Shown: positions 12,901 through 24,300, counted from the stretch's first letter. The stretch is 64,000 nucleotides of DNA from Trebouxia sp. TZW2008 (GCA_002118135.1 BDIU01000134.1:62570-126569), one strand, 5' to 3'. Notes: generated from the sequence alone by a model not told the origin. Numbers and translations: made by a program.

Positions 12901-14832
12901 TAAGTATTGTGCATACATCTGCAGCCCTCAAATCGTATCTGTGCTTGACAGATGATGTCGTTTTCATTGTGCATGACCAGCGTTTTGCATGACAGCTGGT
13001 GATATGCATAAAGCAGCATTGGCATGGGATGGTTGTGTGGAGCCTAATTTCTGCTTTTCGCCAGCCAAGGCTGTGTTGGTTTATGACTGTTGACAACGTG
13101 CTGTGGCAACAGCCTGCACCAGTATGAGCAAACCTGTGCCACAGTCATCTTTTGTGTCTCTGTTTTGATTTCGCATCTTGGCGATTTCTACATGCGTTCA
13201 GCCTGAGGTCTTTCGTTTTTGAGTAATTTTTTGCTTGCTTGCTGACAAGCCATATCTTGCTGTTGAAACTTGCAGAAAAGCTGTAGACTGCTGACTGGCT
13301 ATTTTGCATGTTGGTGCAGCATGGACCAAGACAGGGCCGCTGGAAGAAGAGGAGCAGTGCTTGGGTCACACGAGTCCCTGGCAGCGTCATCTCCGAGCAA
13401 TTCTATCCAGCTGGGAGGGGCAGGACAGCAAGCCAGAGGTGCAGCCTTTGTCGATCCTGATGATGTTGAGGTAAATCTGGAGGGTAAACATGACGCCTGG
13501 GGTGAGGAGAACGACATTCTCACGTATGTGCAGAGCAAGGTATGCGTCGCAGCCAATGTTTGCCGTCTTGCTTGTAGAAAGCTTTTTCTGCCTTTGCCCA
13601 CTTGATCAAGTCATCTGATGATGTTCGGATGCAAGTGAGTGCCGAATGTGACGCTAATGGGCACATGCTCAGCTATGTGCAGAGCAAGGCGTGTTTCTAC
13701 CTTTGACTTTTTATTTACTGCTTCACTTTGATGCTTTCGCTACGCATCTTGGCATCAATCAATGACGGTCCTGCCCAGCACTTTGTGACACATGCCTCAA
13801 TGAGCCTTTGTGGTTGCCAGACCACAGGTCTGACAGAGCACACAGCACTTGCAACTTTTCTGTGTCTGCCTACACCAGGCTTGCAAATGCAGTGAAAACA
13901 AGGAAGAGTGTTATGTACAGTCTGTTCCTTGCAGGCAAGACAAGATACACTCCGTTGCTCCATGCCATTCCTTGAGCGCGGTTTGCACGCCGACCGTCTT
14001 ACGGCAGCTATGGGTGACATTCCAGACTCGTCAGGTATAAAGCAAGACCCCATTTATTCATTTCATTCTAGACATGTGCTAGAACGGCTCAGCAGGTCCA
14101 GCTAGGTACGCACTGGAGCAATCAACTGTCACCAACCAGTCCCGTCCTGTGTATCCCAAACCATTGGAACGGTGCATGAGGCAGCTGACGTCCTTGTCGA
14201 TCATTGCCTGCCAAGTGTCTCTGGGTCTGCCCCTAGCCTTTGTACCTCCGTAAGTCCATGACATGCTGCTCGAATTGTGCTGATGTTGCTGATGGTCCAC
14301 TGCCACTGCCCCTGCAGCTGCTGCTTGACTTGACCATGCAGCAAGCAGAATGACTGCGACAGTCATGATGCTTTGGTAATGCAGCAAAGCACAGCTTGTC
14401 AAGTTGACATTCAATCTCTGCCTTAACAGGCTGAGATGTGTCAGCTGCAAGCTCACATGTATGCATGCTGTGTGATTCAAGGCAAATCAAGGCACAGTTG
14501 GTTCTGTTCACAGGCAGTGCTTTTGCCCAGCTGACCGTATCATGTGTTCATTTGGACGTTTTTGGCCAACCTGGCGTTTCTGCATGCATTCAAGGTCACA
14601 AGCAACAGCTTATGCATATGATCAATCAGATCAGTGCCGTTTGTCCTGTCTGTATCGCCAGCACTGTCCTTGGTGGACAATGCTAGTCATAAACTATCTA
14701 TATACTATTATCTATGTACTATTGTGTGATACAGGCTCAGCTGTGCCTAAGCATCAAGAGTGGGAAGCTGAGTTGGCCAAGGAATTAGCCATGCAGCGCA
14801 GCCAGCACCGTCACATGGGTGTCAAATCATAG
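3973..14832 (+). CDS. MAPKKK of the ANP/NPK1 type
   Basis: Ser/Thr kinase, mitogen-activated protein kinase kinase kinase like plant ANP/NPK1. Exons: 3973-4026, 4123-4212, 4283-4427, 4813-4866, 5981-6156, 6966-7082, 7489-7573, 8508-8693, 9161-9318, 9649-9749, 10059-10179, 10577-10727, 11000-11355, (11820-11891), 12014-12169, 12654-12721, 13320-13539, 13578-13634, 13935-14034, 14735-14832. Summed length is 2565, an exact 855 codons, with every phase matching. Kinase marks: glycine loop [15 protein letters not shown] lysine, [42 protein letters not shown]. After the kinase domain come Pro/Gln/Trp-rich low-complexity regions and an acidic stretch ([12 protein letters not shown]). The N-terminus MGNLCS fits N-myristoylation with an adjacent Cys. 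The N-terminal exons before 5981 are the least certain; an extra exon near 4979-5005 is possible. Introns hold decayed exon copies. Confidence 0.85.
5071..5114. repeat. GC-rich nested inverted repeat
   Basis: In an early MAPKKK intron. Outer arms CGTCAGG (5071-5077) and CCTGACG (5108-5114) enclose inner arms AGGGTTC (5075-5081) and GAACCCT (5087-5093), with GAACCCTGC repeated in tandem. It could fold as a hairpin in DNA or RNA. A tRNA was considered and rejected. Confidence 0.6.
6523..6770 (+). repeat. tandem partial copies of MAPKKK exon 6966-7082 edge
   Basis: Two ~130-bp imperfect copies (about 6523-6645 and 6661-6770) each contain a CTGATCAGTAAA-like core that matches the start of the true exon at 6966 (VLISKEP). 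The stretch 6629-6680 also repeats the pyrimidine-rich acceptor sequence just before 6966. Both copies have lost the reading frame soon after the core. Confidence 0.7.
7283..7488 (+). repeat. tandem duplication of an intron 3-prime end
   Basis: Two copies of roughly 105 bp, about 7283-7383 and 7389-7488, share the elements GCATAGCATG, GACACACAT and TGTTCAGCATTGAC. The second copy ends at the real acceptor of exon 7489-7573; the first lacks a usable AG exon junction. Confidence 0.65.
7731..8050. repeat. 40-bp minisatellite, 8 copies
   Basis: An array of eight units with a period of exactly 40 bases, core ACCATTTGCACCATC followed by a variant TTCAT..TTTAAATG. Units differ by a few substitutions and show no length changes. 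It lies in the MAPKKK intron after exon 7489-7573. Units abut with no spacer and there are no associated genes, so it is a minisatellite and not a CRISPR array. Confidence 0.92.
8334..8460 (+). pseudogene. decayed copy of MAPKKK catalytic-loop exon
   Basis: Upstream tandem copy of exon 8508-8693, preceded by a good acceptor (TTCTACAG at 8333). Read in the matching frame it stays open for about 42 residues and keeps [12 protein letters not shown], then hits TAA after DKADC, so it covers only the first two thirds of the exon and lacks the DFG part. Several substitutions against the true exon fall at conserved sites ([10 protein letters not shown] became [10 protein letters not shown]). Confidence 0.85.
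8974..9038 (+). pseudogene. decayed copy of MAPKKK activation-segment exon
   Basis: A 65-bp copy of the start of exon 9161-9318 (the [17 protein letters not shown] segment). It begins identically after GACTCTGG but has a one-base deletion in the GGGACG stretch, so the frame is lost, and it ends in TAG. Confidence 0.85.
10404..10549 (+). pseudogene. decayed copy of MAPKKK exon 10577-10727
   Basis: An upstream tandem copy with the same acceptor context (CTGCTGCAG). It reads [19 protein letters not shown] in frame, then reaches TAG (about 10502), whereas the true exon continues through [19 protein letters not shown]. The 3-prime end (CTGCAACAAAAT) matches the real exon end CTTGCAACAAAG but has lost the GT donor. 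Confidence 0.88.
11820..11891 (+). other. possible functional duplicate exon of MAPKKK
   Basis: This 72-bp segment is about 90 percent identical to the first part of exon 12014-12169. It has an acceptor (CTGCTGCAG) and a donor (CAG|GTACCC), and is exactly 24 codons in phase 0. Including it gives two consecutive AVRQAQIQA repeats. Reading on past 11891 reaches TAG (frameshift relative to the second copy), so it works only if spliced at 11892. Confidence 0.55.
12695..12898 (+). repeat. tandem duplication of an exon 3-prime end
   Basis: Two copies, about 12695-12800 and 12801-12898, of the end of exon 12654-12721 (GATGATGACATGTATGGC), its donor (AACAG|GTACACC) and ~75 bp of intron. The second copy is immediately preceded by TTGTGCAG, so it could in principle splice as a tiny exon. 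Confidence 0.8.
13643..13690 (+). pseudogene. decayed copy of the end of MAPKKK exon 13320-13539
   Basis: The string ending TATGTGCAGAGCAAGG repeats the exon end (DILTYVQSK and its donor), but the GT of the donor is changed to GC. Confidence 0.75.
14047..14300 (-). mobile_element. 5-prime-truncated LINE-like 3-prime end (copy 1)
   Basis: Minus-strand reading contains [18 protein letters not shown], typical of the C-terminal tail of non-LTR retrotransposon ORF2 proteins, and ends ...[18 protein letters not shown], stop, then an A-rich tail built of AATGA/AATAAAT units. The same C-terminal ending (LVGPAEPV/A) occurs at 45009 and 48432. It sits in the last long intron of the MAPKKK with its tail 12 bases from the 5-prime splice site. 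Confidence 0.72.
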
Positions 14833-15355
14833 ATTTGTGTTCTGATATGACTTCATATACTTTACAAGGGCATGCATGACGCTTGACATTAGCTCATCAG
14901 AGAATGAGTAGATAAATGCCACTGCAAAAGTGAGTCTGTAGAGAGATGCAAATGAATGAAGCCTAGCGGTCTGCCAAGCAGGAAGCATGACTGCATATGT
15001 CTTGTTGCTGGGCAGTGGATGTTTCAGTGAACATTCTTGCACATATTGATTTCTGCAAAGGTCATCATAGTGCGATGTTGTTCATGATTAGCACATAGGC
15101 CGGTCGAGCTGTATTGGCTGCCTGGATCATATTTGATGTTTTACAAAAAGCTGTATACGAAATATGCCATGTATGCAATCGATTAGGCCGCTGAGGACGC
15201 CCAGCAACACGTCAGGTATGATCTTATGCGGAAGACCAGACCCTCCGTCAAGAACACAGATTTGAACACTGGTGGACAAGACCATAGGGCATCTGTTCTG
15301 TGCTGCTGGCAAAACCAGAATGAATCGACAGTTGCGTGCCATTGACTGCTGGGTG
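14833..15355. other. convergent spacer MAPKKK / ZMAT2
   Basis: About 520 bases with no gene I can support. It should contain the 3-prime ends of both convergent transcripts. Confidence 0.5.
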
Positions 15356-17926
15356 TTATCGTTTTGAGCTGCCAAAGCCACCAAAGCCAAGCGCCAGAGC
15401 CATCTCATCATCAACCTCACACTCCTCTTCTTTTTCCTCCTCTCTCTGCATGAATGAAAGCGATTGTCTACAGGTGTATTGTTGCAATTGTCATATTGTT
15501 GACTGTAAAAAATCGTAATCAGAAGCCAGCCTGCATGACACCTTTGGGTTCATTGCATTGTGTGCAAGAGTCATTGGCAATCTGTTTACATTGGCAGCGC
15601 TGCAAACTTGCTGCAATTCTCACAAAAACTAGCAGGAAGTCAATTGAATTGCATGTTTACGCATCAAAAGGCTGCAATACTTGCCAAACTGCCGTATATT
15701 TGGCGCAAGACTGCCCCGGAATCCTAGCACAGCTTCGTGAAACAGGGCACAATGAACGATGACAAGACAGATCAGCAGTACACACCTGCCGATCTCGTTT
15801 GCGATCTCGCTTTCTCTGCCTTTCCCGCTCTTCCTCCTCTTGTGCTTCCAGAACCTTCCTGTCAAAGCCTGCATGATACGGCCAGCTTTGCAGCAACTGC
15901 ATACTGGCACCATTCTTGACAAGCAGAAAATTTGACAACAGCAGGAGTAGCAGACTGCCTGAAGCTTGTGCCAAGCAACACTCTGCATTTGCAAATCTGA
16001 CTGGTCATGCTGTGCAGCCAGAACCGACCAAGCAAGCAAGCAAGCAATAAATAAATCAATAAATAAATAAATAAATAAATCAATCAACTCACTTTACTGT
16101 CTTCGGGACCCAGCAGGGGTGTCAACAGACAATGTCAACAACAAATCAATACAGAATAGTCAACTAATTGAATGACAGCACAATCAGCAATGCACATGCA
16201 TACAGATTGTGTTCACAAGAGTGCACAGTTTGCACCATCAAGCACCGTTGCCACTGCTTCAGGCACATCTTGATCCTTCTTTCAGTGACCCAACCTTTTT
16301 CGCACATCGTCTGCTGTGCTCTTTTCCACAGTCATATATACACATTGCATGCATAAGAGTGCACAGCTCGCACCATCAAGCACCATTTGAACTGCTTTGG
16401 GCACATCTTGATCCACCTTTAGTGACTCAAACTTTTTCGCACATTGTCTGCTGTGCTCTTTTCCACAGTCATGTGTACATATTGTATGCAAAACACTGCA
16501 CAGCTCGCACCGTCAAGGACCGTATCCACTGCTTCAGGCACATCTTGATCCTTCTTCAGTGACTCAAACTTCTTTCTGACATCATCTGCGGTGCTTTTCT
16601 CCACAGTCATGGACATGCCCAGCGCTCTGTTATGGTACTTGCCATTGATGTGATCCAAATAAGACTGAGAGTCTCGCAAGATGCAGTCGCACACATTGCA
16701 GTAATACCCTGCCTGCATTGAAAACAGCATTTGGTGCAGACCCTTGACATTGATGCACAGTGATTGCATTGAGCCATTTGCTATGACCTCAGCTGTTGGT
16801 CCAAAGTCACAAATCTAAGTGTGAGAATGTGGTTCATTTAGAACTGAGAGTCTTGCAAGATGCATGTGCATACATTGCAGTAGTACCTTGCCTGCATCAC
16901 AACAGTGAATGGTGGTACTTGATTGAGAGTGATGCTGTTAGCGACCACGTGTATCTTGCAACACATGCTAACAATGCAAGGAATCAGGATACCTTGGCAG
17001 GCAAGGCACCTGTTGGTTGAGCAGGGGGCTCTCAGTGCCTACTTGTGTCTTGCAGATCACGTTGCCATGCTCTTGACTTAGGCCAAAACAGGACTTTGCA
17101 ATGATTGTGGCTGACTGGCCACCTGTTGGTTGCGAGGGTGCTGTCGTGACCAATTCTGTCTTGCAAAGCACATGTCCGTGCTAATTGCAGAATGTACACA
17201 AGATTGCAGTTGGATGTTGCAGACTCTGGCTGAAAGGGCACCTGTTGATTGAGAGGGGTACTGTTAGTAACCACTTGTGTCTTGCCAAGGCGTGATGCTA
17301 GGTCCAGCTGATAGCCACGCGGCTTGAGCTTGGCCCTCTCCACAATCAAGCCCTGATGCAAAGGATCCCTCTCTGCGTGGCAGCAGGTTTTGTAAGTTGC
17401 CAAGCACATTGGCATATCTGTCATAACACAGTGCAAGCATCTGCAGGGGTCTCAATGTGCTGTGACACCGTTACCTTTTCAAGCATTCGCTCATGCTTGC
17501 CCATTCTTGTTTGCACGATGCACATAAGTGGTATGCATGATGTGGGTTCTTATTCGTCTGTGCAACTGCTGAACACCGGTATTTAATGTTTTGAGCTGTA
17601 AAAGTACAGGTAGAAAGCCTATTTTGTCACTGTCCATGCTCTTGGTCTATCAGATGCTTGATTGCCTCACCTAGTCGTCGCCTCTTCTTTGCATCAAGTG
17701 CACTTTCCTCGATATCCTTCTCCTGTGTTGGCATCATCATGATATCAAACAGCCAGATCACAGCCTGCCAGGCCTCAGGTATGCCTCTGTACAGCAACAA
17801 ACGTGGCCTGCCTACCTCCTTCTCACGCTTTGCAGCCCTCTCGGCAAAGTCATTCTTGTCCCAAGTGCGTCGAAAGGTATTGTCCACACCGGACTTCCCC
17901 TTTTTGGCTAACTGCTTGTCAGCCAT
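15356..17926 (-). CDS. ZMAT2: ZMAT2 / Snu23 spliceosomal zinc-finger protein
   Basis: Matrin-type C2H2 zinc-finger protein of the U4/U6.U5 tri-snRNP (Snu23/ZMAT2), nuclear, acting in spliceosome activation. Exons: 17926-17816, 17370-17242, 16712-16511, 15868-15786, 15445-15356; total 615 bases, 204 residues, close to the ~199 of animal ZMAT2. Visible blocks: FRRTWDKNDFAERAAKREKE near the start; LASRLGKTQVVTNSTPLNQQ; zinc finger YYCNVCDCILRDSQSYLDH and HINGKYHNRALGMSM (C-x2-C..H..H); KSTADDVRKKFESLKKDQD; a charged coiled coil (EEEERERQRKRDRKRDR); and the diagnostic C-terminus DDEMALALGFGGFGSSKR. Exon 2 uses an acceptor CAGAG|AGG, the weakest junction. Introns carry many decayed copies of exons 2 and 3. 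Confidence 0.93.
16030..16087. repeat. AAGC/AAAT microsatellite
   Basis: Tandem AGCA units followed by AATA/AAATC units in a ZMAT2 intron. It resembles the tail of a retroelement but I see no element body beside it. Confidence 0.85.
16221..16480 (-). repeat. two decayed copies of ZMAT2 zinc-finger exon 3-prime part
   Basis: Copies at about 16359-16480 and 16221-16343 repeat the last ~115 bases of exon 16712-16511 (TVEKSTADDVRKKFESLKKD...), with a spacing near 139 bp. Both share the same one-base deletion in the RKKF codons, so the second copy was probably made from an already broken first copy. The donor-like GTGC following the LDG codons is kept in both. Confidence 0.9.
16843..16902 (-). 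repeat. decayed copy of ZMAT2 zinc-finger exon 5-prime part
   Basis: Repeats 16663-16722, i.e. the acceptor and the AGYYCNVCDCILRDSQ codons, with several substitutions that destroy the frame (TGCAGTCGCAC became TGCATGTGCAT). Confidence 0.82.
17004..17164 (-). repeat. two decayed copies of ZMAT2 exon 2 end
   Basis: Copies at about 17004-17054 and 17114-17164 repeat 17238-17288 (GKTQVVTNSTPLNQQ and its CAG|GTGCC donor). Both keep CAACCAACAGGTG, so an apparently valid 5-prime splice site survives in each; the upstream codons are mutated. Confidence 0.88.
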
Positions 17927-18353
17927 GGCTCAGAACGCGCCTTGCTGGCCGCGCTCTCGCAGTACGGTTTTAGCTGAAACTAGCCTCGGGCTAATGTGGA
18001 TGTACTGCACACTCTGGCGCGGTTGAAACGAATGCAAGGTGAACGAGGCACAGCTGCTGTCTGAAGATCTTTCGAATTAGAGTTGTGCGATGTAACCGGT
18101 GAGGCCGTGACGCCTCAAATGTGACGAACTGCCACAAGTCACAAGACTGAACGAACTCCGGGAATGCAACAGCTTGAAAGACCGCTTGCTTGTGCAAGAA
18201 CTGCAATCAGTGCAAGCTCCGAAACAACTTTCAAGAAACCCTATATATGAATGCCAAGATCAACGTTCATATCAGACCTGGATGATTTTAAAACGCTGAA
18301 CGCCGCTTGACGCGCTGCTAGCACGTGCTATAAAGACTTTGCTTCCTTCTGAC
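17927..18353. promoter_or_regulatory. divergent promoter ZMAT2 / DEK
   Basis: 427 bases separate the two start codons. A palindromic G-box CACGTG at 18322-18327 is followed at once by TATAAA (18329-18334), only 20 bases before the DEK ATG at 18354; a second TATA-like string CTATATATG is near 18240. If the proximal TATA box is used, the DEK leader would be almost absent. Confidence 0.55.
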
Positions 18354-21300
18354 ATGGCTGACAAGGAAGAAGCTCCAGTTGCACAGGTGACGACCGATGC
18401 TGACGGAGATCAAACGGCGAAACCTGTCGCAGAAACTGCTGAACCGGCCATCGCATCTGAGGCAGCCAGAGATGATGCCAGCAAAAGGAAGACTGACGAG
18501 AAGGAGCGCAAAGCTGATGCCAAGCCAGCCAGCAGCAAGCCCAAGGCCACTCCCGCCAAGCCCGAAGCAGGCGAAAACCAGCAGCCTGCGGAAAGGACGT
18601 CAGGCAGGCGGGAGCGTAAACAAACAAGCTTCTTCCAACCTGAAAAGAAGACTGAGACAGAGAAGCTGGAGATCAAGGAGGTCAGTGTTGTGCTGTCAGC
18701 TTGAGTGCAGGGCGCCATCTTATATATGCCATAGCTCATGCACTGCTCAAGCTACCGTCATCAACAACTGCCCTTCTTCCAAACTAAGCAAGCATGCTGC
18801 ATGTGCAGGGGCAAGGCACCAAGCTAACAGACATTCCAAATGGTGAGTCATGCAGCAAGGCCGCCAAGCATCAGCCCCTTCACTCTTTCAGCATGCACCT
18901 TCAATGGTTCGCCAGGCACTTGCTGTGAGGCATGTTGTTCGACTGCTGTGCAGTCGATTTTGACCTGTGCACAGTATCTAGTAGCGTTTCCTTCCTGCTC
19001 TGTACAGATCACATCCTGCATCAGTGCATTTTCAGTGCTGTGCTGCACATTGTTCTGCCAAGCAGTTTGCAAGTGCTGCTGATTGAGTCAATGGTGTTGG
19101 TCCTCATCAGATGCCAACTAGAGACGAGACTTGTGCCACACACAACTAGCACTCTTGCTGGAAAGTGTACTATTTTTGATAAGTGCCGATTAGCTGCAGT
19201 CTCAACTTGTAGCAGGTGTTTGCAGTACTGGTGCGTGATATCCTGCCATGCTCAGGTCTGTCTGATTGCCCCTAGCAGCGTCAAAGAATCTCACAAGCAA
19301 GCATGTACAAGATGCATGAATGATGACTGCTCTCCCGTGCTGCAGTGGCTTTCCATCTGGGCAAGATGACAGGCAGGGATGAGCTGCTGGAGGACTTGCA
19401 TCAGATCCTGTATGGCCGCAAAGGCAAGGTAACAGACAATGCTTTCAGGCCTTCATACCTTTGAAATTTTGCTCATTATGCATGCACGCATCAACTTGCG
19501 CATGGTCACAAAGGCCTAGACAATGCACACGCTTCTGAGGCTTGAGGCTCTGATCTATTCATGCGTGCATGACATCTGACATACACTTGAAATAGAAGGA
19601 CAGAAGTTGCCCAACACTAAGCACATGGCTCAGCCTGAGCCTGTTGCCTGAGCAACAGGCAAGAGTGCCTAGCAGTTGCCTGAGCCTGTTGCCTGAGCCT
19701 GTTGCCAGCTGATTGTTATACTTGTTGTGCAAGTCCCCATGGGCTCCATGGCCTTCATGCAAAGCAGAGACTGAGGTGCTGTGCACGTGGCTGCAGCTGT
19801 CCACAAGGAAGAGGGACATTCAGGCCTTCTCTGGATTCAGCTTCTCTGATGAGCAACAGGTAAAAAAGCTGACACCATAGACATGCCTGACATAATACTC
19901 GAGCTGCATTTGCTGCGGCGGTGCAACTTTTGGGCCATTCAAGGATGGCTGTGTGGCTCACATTATCTCTGAGCTGCATTCTTGGCCTCACTATGAAAAC
20001 CTGGCATCATGGCATGGCTTTGCGGATCTTTCCATTTCCAGTGATGCAGCGTAGTGCTCACATCTGTTCTGTTTAGTGAAGTTGTCGTGTCAAAGGGGTT
20101 CGCCAAGCAATACAGCCATTGCATCCCCCCACTGGAGACAAGAACAACAGCAAATGTGATTGCACAATACTGCCAAGTCAAGCTTGACAGCATTGTAGCT
20201 GTACGTTGTTGCTGACTTCAGCTTGATGTGTGACAGGATACTGATCTAGAGAAGGCAAAGAGCCTCTTGTCCCGCTTCAAAAATGACCACATGACGCGCC
20301 TGCTTGACCTGCTGGACATCCCCCGATCAGACCTCAAAGAAAAGGTATGTAGCACTCCATGTTCAAAGCTGAAGTGTCTAAGCAGCTGTACGTTCAGTTT
20401 GCAGTGTGTGATGTTTGGTGTACATGGCACGTGCTGAGAATAGCAGCATGGTGTGTCAATCTCTGAAAGAAAAGGCGTCAAGCTCAGATGCAGCCGATAG
20501 TCTTTCGATGCTCTGTGTATGGCCCACAATGCTCACAGTACGGCCAGTCTGTCTAGGGGCTGCTGCACCTGTTTTGCAGTCAATTATCTTGCCACATATG
20601 CACAGCATGATATAGCTATCAGTTGGGCCCACAAGCTCACCTGTTGGTAAACCAACAACCTTTACTGGTTTGCCGGTACCATGTGATAAAGATGCCAAGG
20701 TGCAGTTGCTAGTAGTACAGTGCAAATGGCTTGAGTTGTGATCCATTTGTGTCATCTGATACTGTGCATGCTGAACACAGTGGGGAATCAGTATGTGGGA
20801 GTGTGCCAAAGAGTGGCATTGTTGAATCAAGGACCAAACTTACAAGTAAATCAAACGCAAGCATGAAAAGCTTGCATTTGGACTCATTTGTGCTATTCTC
20901 ATGCATGCAGGATGCCAAGGTGCAGAAGGTGCTGGAATTCCTACAAGCTCCCTCCAAACAGTCTGACAAGGACCTGGCAGCTAAGGTGTGAACCCTCATC
21001 GCCCGCCCCCTTCCCTCCACCTCCCTGGCCCCACTTGTTCCCCATTCGTTGACCCTGTAACTTGTTCATTTTTGCCTCTTACCCCTTGTCGACCCATTCT
21101 GCCCTTTTCCTGACTCTGCCGCCTCCCCATGCCCCCTCAAAATTGCCCCGCACCTCTTGTCGAACCGTTGCCCATTTCCTTACTTCCCGCCTTCAACCTC
21201 CTGCCCCCCCACCTCTCCTCCTTCACGTTTGCTTCTCACCTCTTGTCAAACACGCTTGCATCAACACACATTCAGGTAACAAAATGTTCTGATTGTGTCT

Positions 21301-24300
21301 CATGAGTGTAATCTGCTGCCGTACAGGAAGCTGACAAGAAGGCAGCTGCAGCGCGCAAGAGGCAGAGGAAGGAGAAAGAGAAGGAGGGCAAGTCTTCAGC
21401 TGCCAAAGCCAAGCGTGCCAAGGTTTGTCCAGACTCATGGGAAATAATGCTTTGAGCCTCAGAGCCTGAGTTTTTGAGCTGGCAAGATGAGCTAAATTGA
21501 CAGTGTCAAGCAGAAGGATTTGTGCTTGTGCACAAAACTTACTGCTTGAACTGCGGTGTGACCATCACACTTGGCGCTCTGTCAAATCGTGCTGGGTTGA
21601 TGCTTCCGTAGCACACTCAGGCATTGTGCAGCAAGCTTGTCCTTGGGATAGACTTGCTGGACGTACATGTATTGTACAGCCAATGGGAAGCGGGGGCACA
21701 GGTGCACGGTATCGACCATGCAACCATCAGTAGTCGCCTGCTCACTGCCTATGCTGCTTGTGGCATTCAGCACTGTATGCAGATGATTCGCAGATCCGCC
21801 TGTTTGCACCACCATCTTGCATTGTACAGTAACTTCTCTTTGTAACGACAGCACTGGTTACCACAGAATTTGTCCTTACAACGAGTTGTTGTTAGTTTGA
21901 AGTAACGACATTTAGCTACTAATTGTCCTTACAAAGAAGTATGGCTGTAACATTGTCAATTTTTGGTCATTTGACATGAAAGTGGTGTCAAATGACTGCC
22001 CTGTGAACTGTCATCCTGACTACTTCAAGCATTTGTGAACATTGCAAGACAGCTACACTTGTGTAGCACTGAAGAATGCTGTGATGCTGCTTTGCTGACG
22101 GTGATTTGGGCGGGAGACCAGCATCTTTGAAACCTTCTCAGCCATTCTTTGCAAGAACATTTCATCTTGCGCTGTGAACTGTGGGTTGTCAGCAAACAGA
22201 ACTGCAAAGCCCTTGAGCACTTTGTTGGCTGCAGTCTCTGTGATACTGAGCCATTTTGAAGCTTCTTTTACAGTGCCAACAACAGAAGATCGTTTGAGAC
22301 CAGGTTTGCTCAGCTTTTCAGCAGCGAGAGCTGTTAGCTTCTCTTGAGACAGGTTCCTGTTTAATCTCTGCAACTCGCAGATCAGTCTACGGTCGGCGTT
22401 TGTGAGACTCGTTCGAGTTTTTGCACTCATTATACTCTTTGTAACGACAACTGCACTGCTAGGCGGCATGATCGGCTGTCGTTAGAACGAGTGTCGGTGT
22501 CGTTAGGTAGGGCGGGTTTCTAGTGCAGAAAAACCGTTCCCACCAATTTTGTCGTTACAACGAGGTTGTCGGTATATCGAGTGTCGCTACAAAGAGAAGT
22601 TACTGTATAGTACATATCAGAGTCCATTGGAATCCTCAAGCCAGATGAGTTGTAGTGATCACAACGACCACATACAGCAAGGTCTGCATCCAGCAGCAAT
22701 CACACCCAGCAATGATCACATACGGCTATGACTTTACGCACAATGACCACAAACAGCAATGACAAACTGCAGTAATGACTACCCTGCAGCATTGGACAAC
22801 TGTTTCTATTGGCTGCAAAAGTGAAAGGATTCTTCAGGGGAAGTTGAAGAAGATCAGGATTTGCATATCAATTACTTCATGTAGCAATGACTTATACAGC
22901 AATGACTACTTATTTTTATTGGCTGCAGAAGTCAAAGGATGCCTCCGGGGACGCAGAAGAGGGTGAAGCTGAAGAAGCAGGGGTGGATGATGAAGAAGAA
23001 GCAGCTGCTGGGGGTGAGGAAGAAGATGAGGATGATGAAAAGCCTTTAGGATCTGTGGTGAGCATCTGTCTTGCTGTCCAGCAATAGGACCCTGGACGCA
23101 CACACATTCAACACTTATGCCAGAATGTGTAAGGGTTCTTGCTGATACTCCCTGTGCTGAAATCTGACATTCGTGCCATGACCAATTTCTGCATCGCCGT
23201 TTGATGCGTTGAACAGGTGCACGTTGTTGCAAACCATTGCATGCACTGCTTGAATCAGTGAGGTACAATTTGCCACATTGATAACAGCAACATGGCGCAA
23301 GTGGTGGTTGCTTGAGGCATGTCTTCTTTGCTTGCAGTGACCTTGACACATACACACTGCTCAATTGAAGCTGACTAAATGCATGGCAGGCACATGAAAG
23401 CTTCCTAAAAGCAGATATATAGTCTGATCATCAACATGCCATTTCTAGATTCAGAAACTTGACCACCCATGCTTACATGGTCAAGTGCAGACCATTGCCT
23501 GTAATAATAATAATACTAATAACAAGTACATGTTCCAGCTGCCACATATGTGGCACAAGTCCTATCTCGCCAGGCAGGCTTGTCTTGAGCGTCGCAATAT
23601 GGACGCCTGATGTTCAACTGTTGAGACATTGCCTGTGCATATATATATAGGCTTGCTGCTGAGATTGAATTGTATCAAAGCAAACACAGTAAATGCCCAA
23701 GTCATTTCCATCTCTGCAAGCAAACAGGCCCAAAGCGCCTGCAGAGGACAAACGAAAGAACAAGTCTGTGTTGGACTCAAATAACAAAGCATTTCTGCCT
23801 GTGCAGGCAACAAAGCCCAAAGCGCCTACAGAAGAAGAGTTGGAGAATGAAATTGTACAGACGCTGAGTGGAGTGAATGTCCTGGAGTTCAACATCAAGA
23901 TGCTCATGAAACACCTCAGTAAGTCGCTGCTATTGCTTCTGAACAACGCTCAAATATGATGCATCCTTGACCACAGCTGCTTGCCATCTGTCCTTGTGCA
24001 TTCTGAAATCGGCACTTCAGAGGTGTGTCATAGTATGCATTCACATCATCATGTGCATTAGAGTTGCACATCATCATTATGATCGTCATCGTTATCATTG
24101 TCATCATCACCATCACCATCATCATCACTTGCAAATCAGAGTGTGTAAGCATGAGCAGTATTGGACATGAACAGATGGATGCAAAGTATATGTATCAAGA
24201 GTAGTTTTACAAAAGGAATTCTTGAGCAGTTTCAAAGCACTGCGCAATATAACAGGTGGTCTGCAAAAGCATCTTTGCGCAAGCCCAGGTTACATCAGCA

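Noticed and set aside
15336..15518. Plus-strand frame opposite the ZMAT2 last exon
   Set aside because: It is the antisense shadow of the DDEMALALGFGGFG exon.
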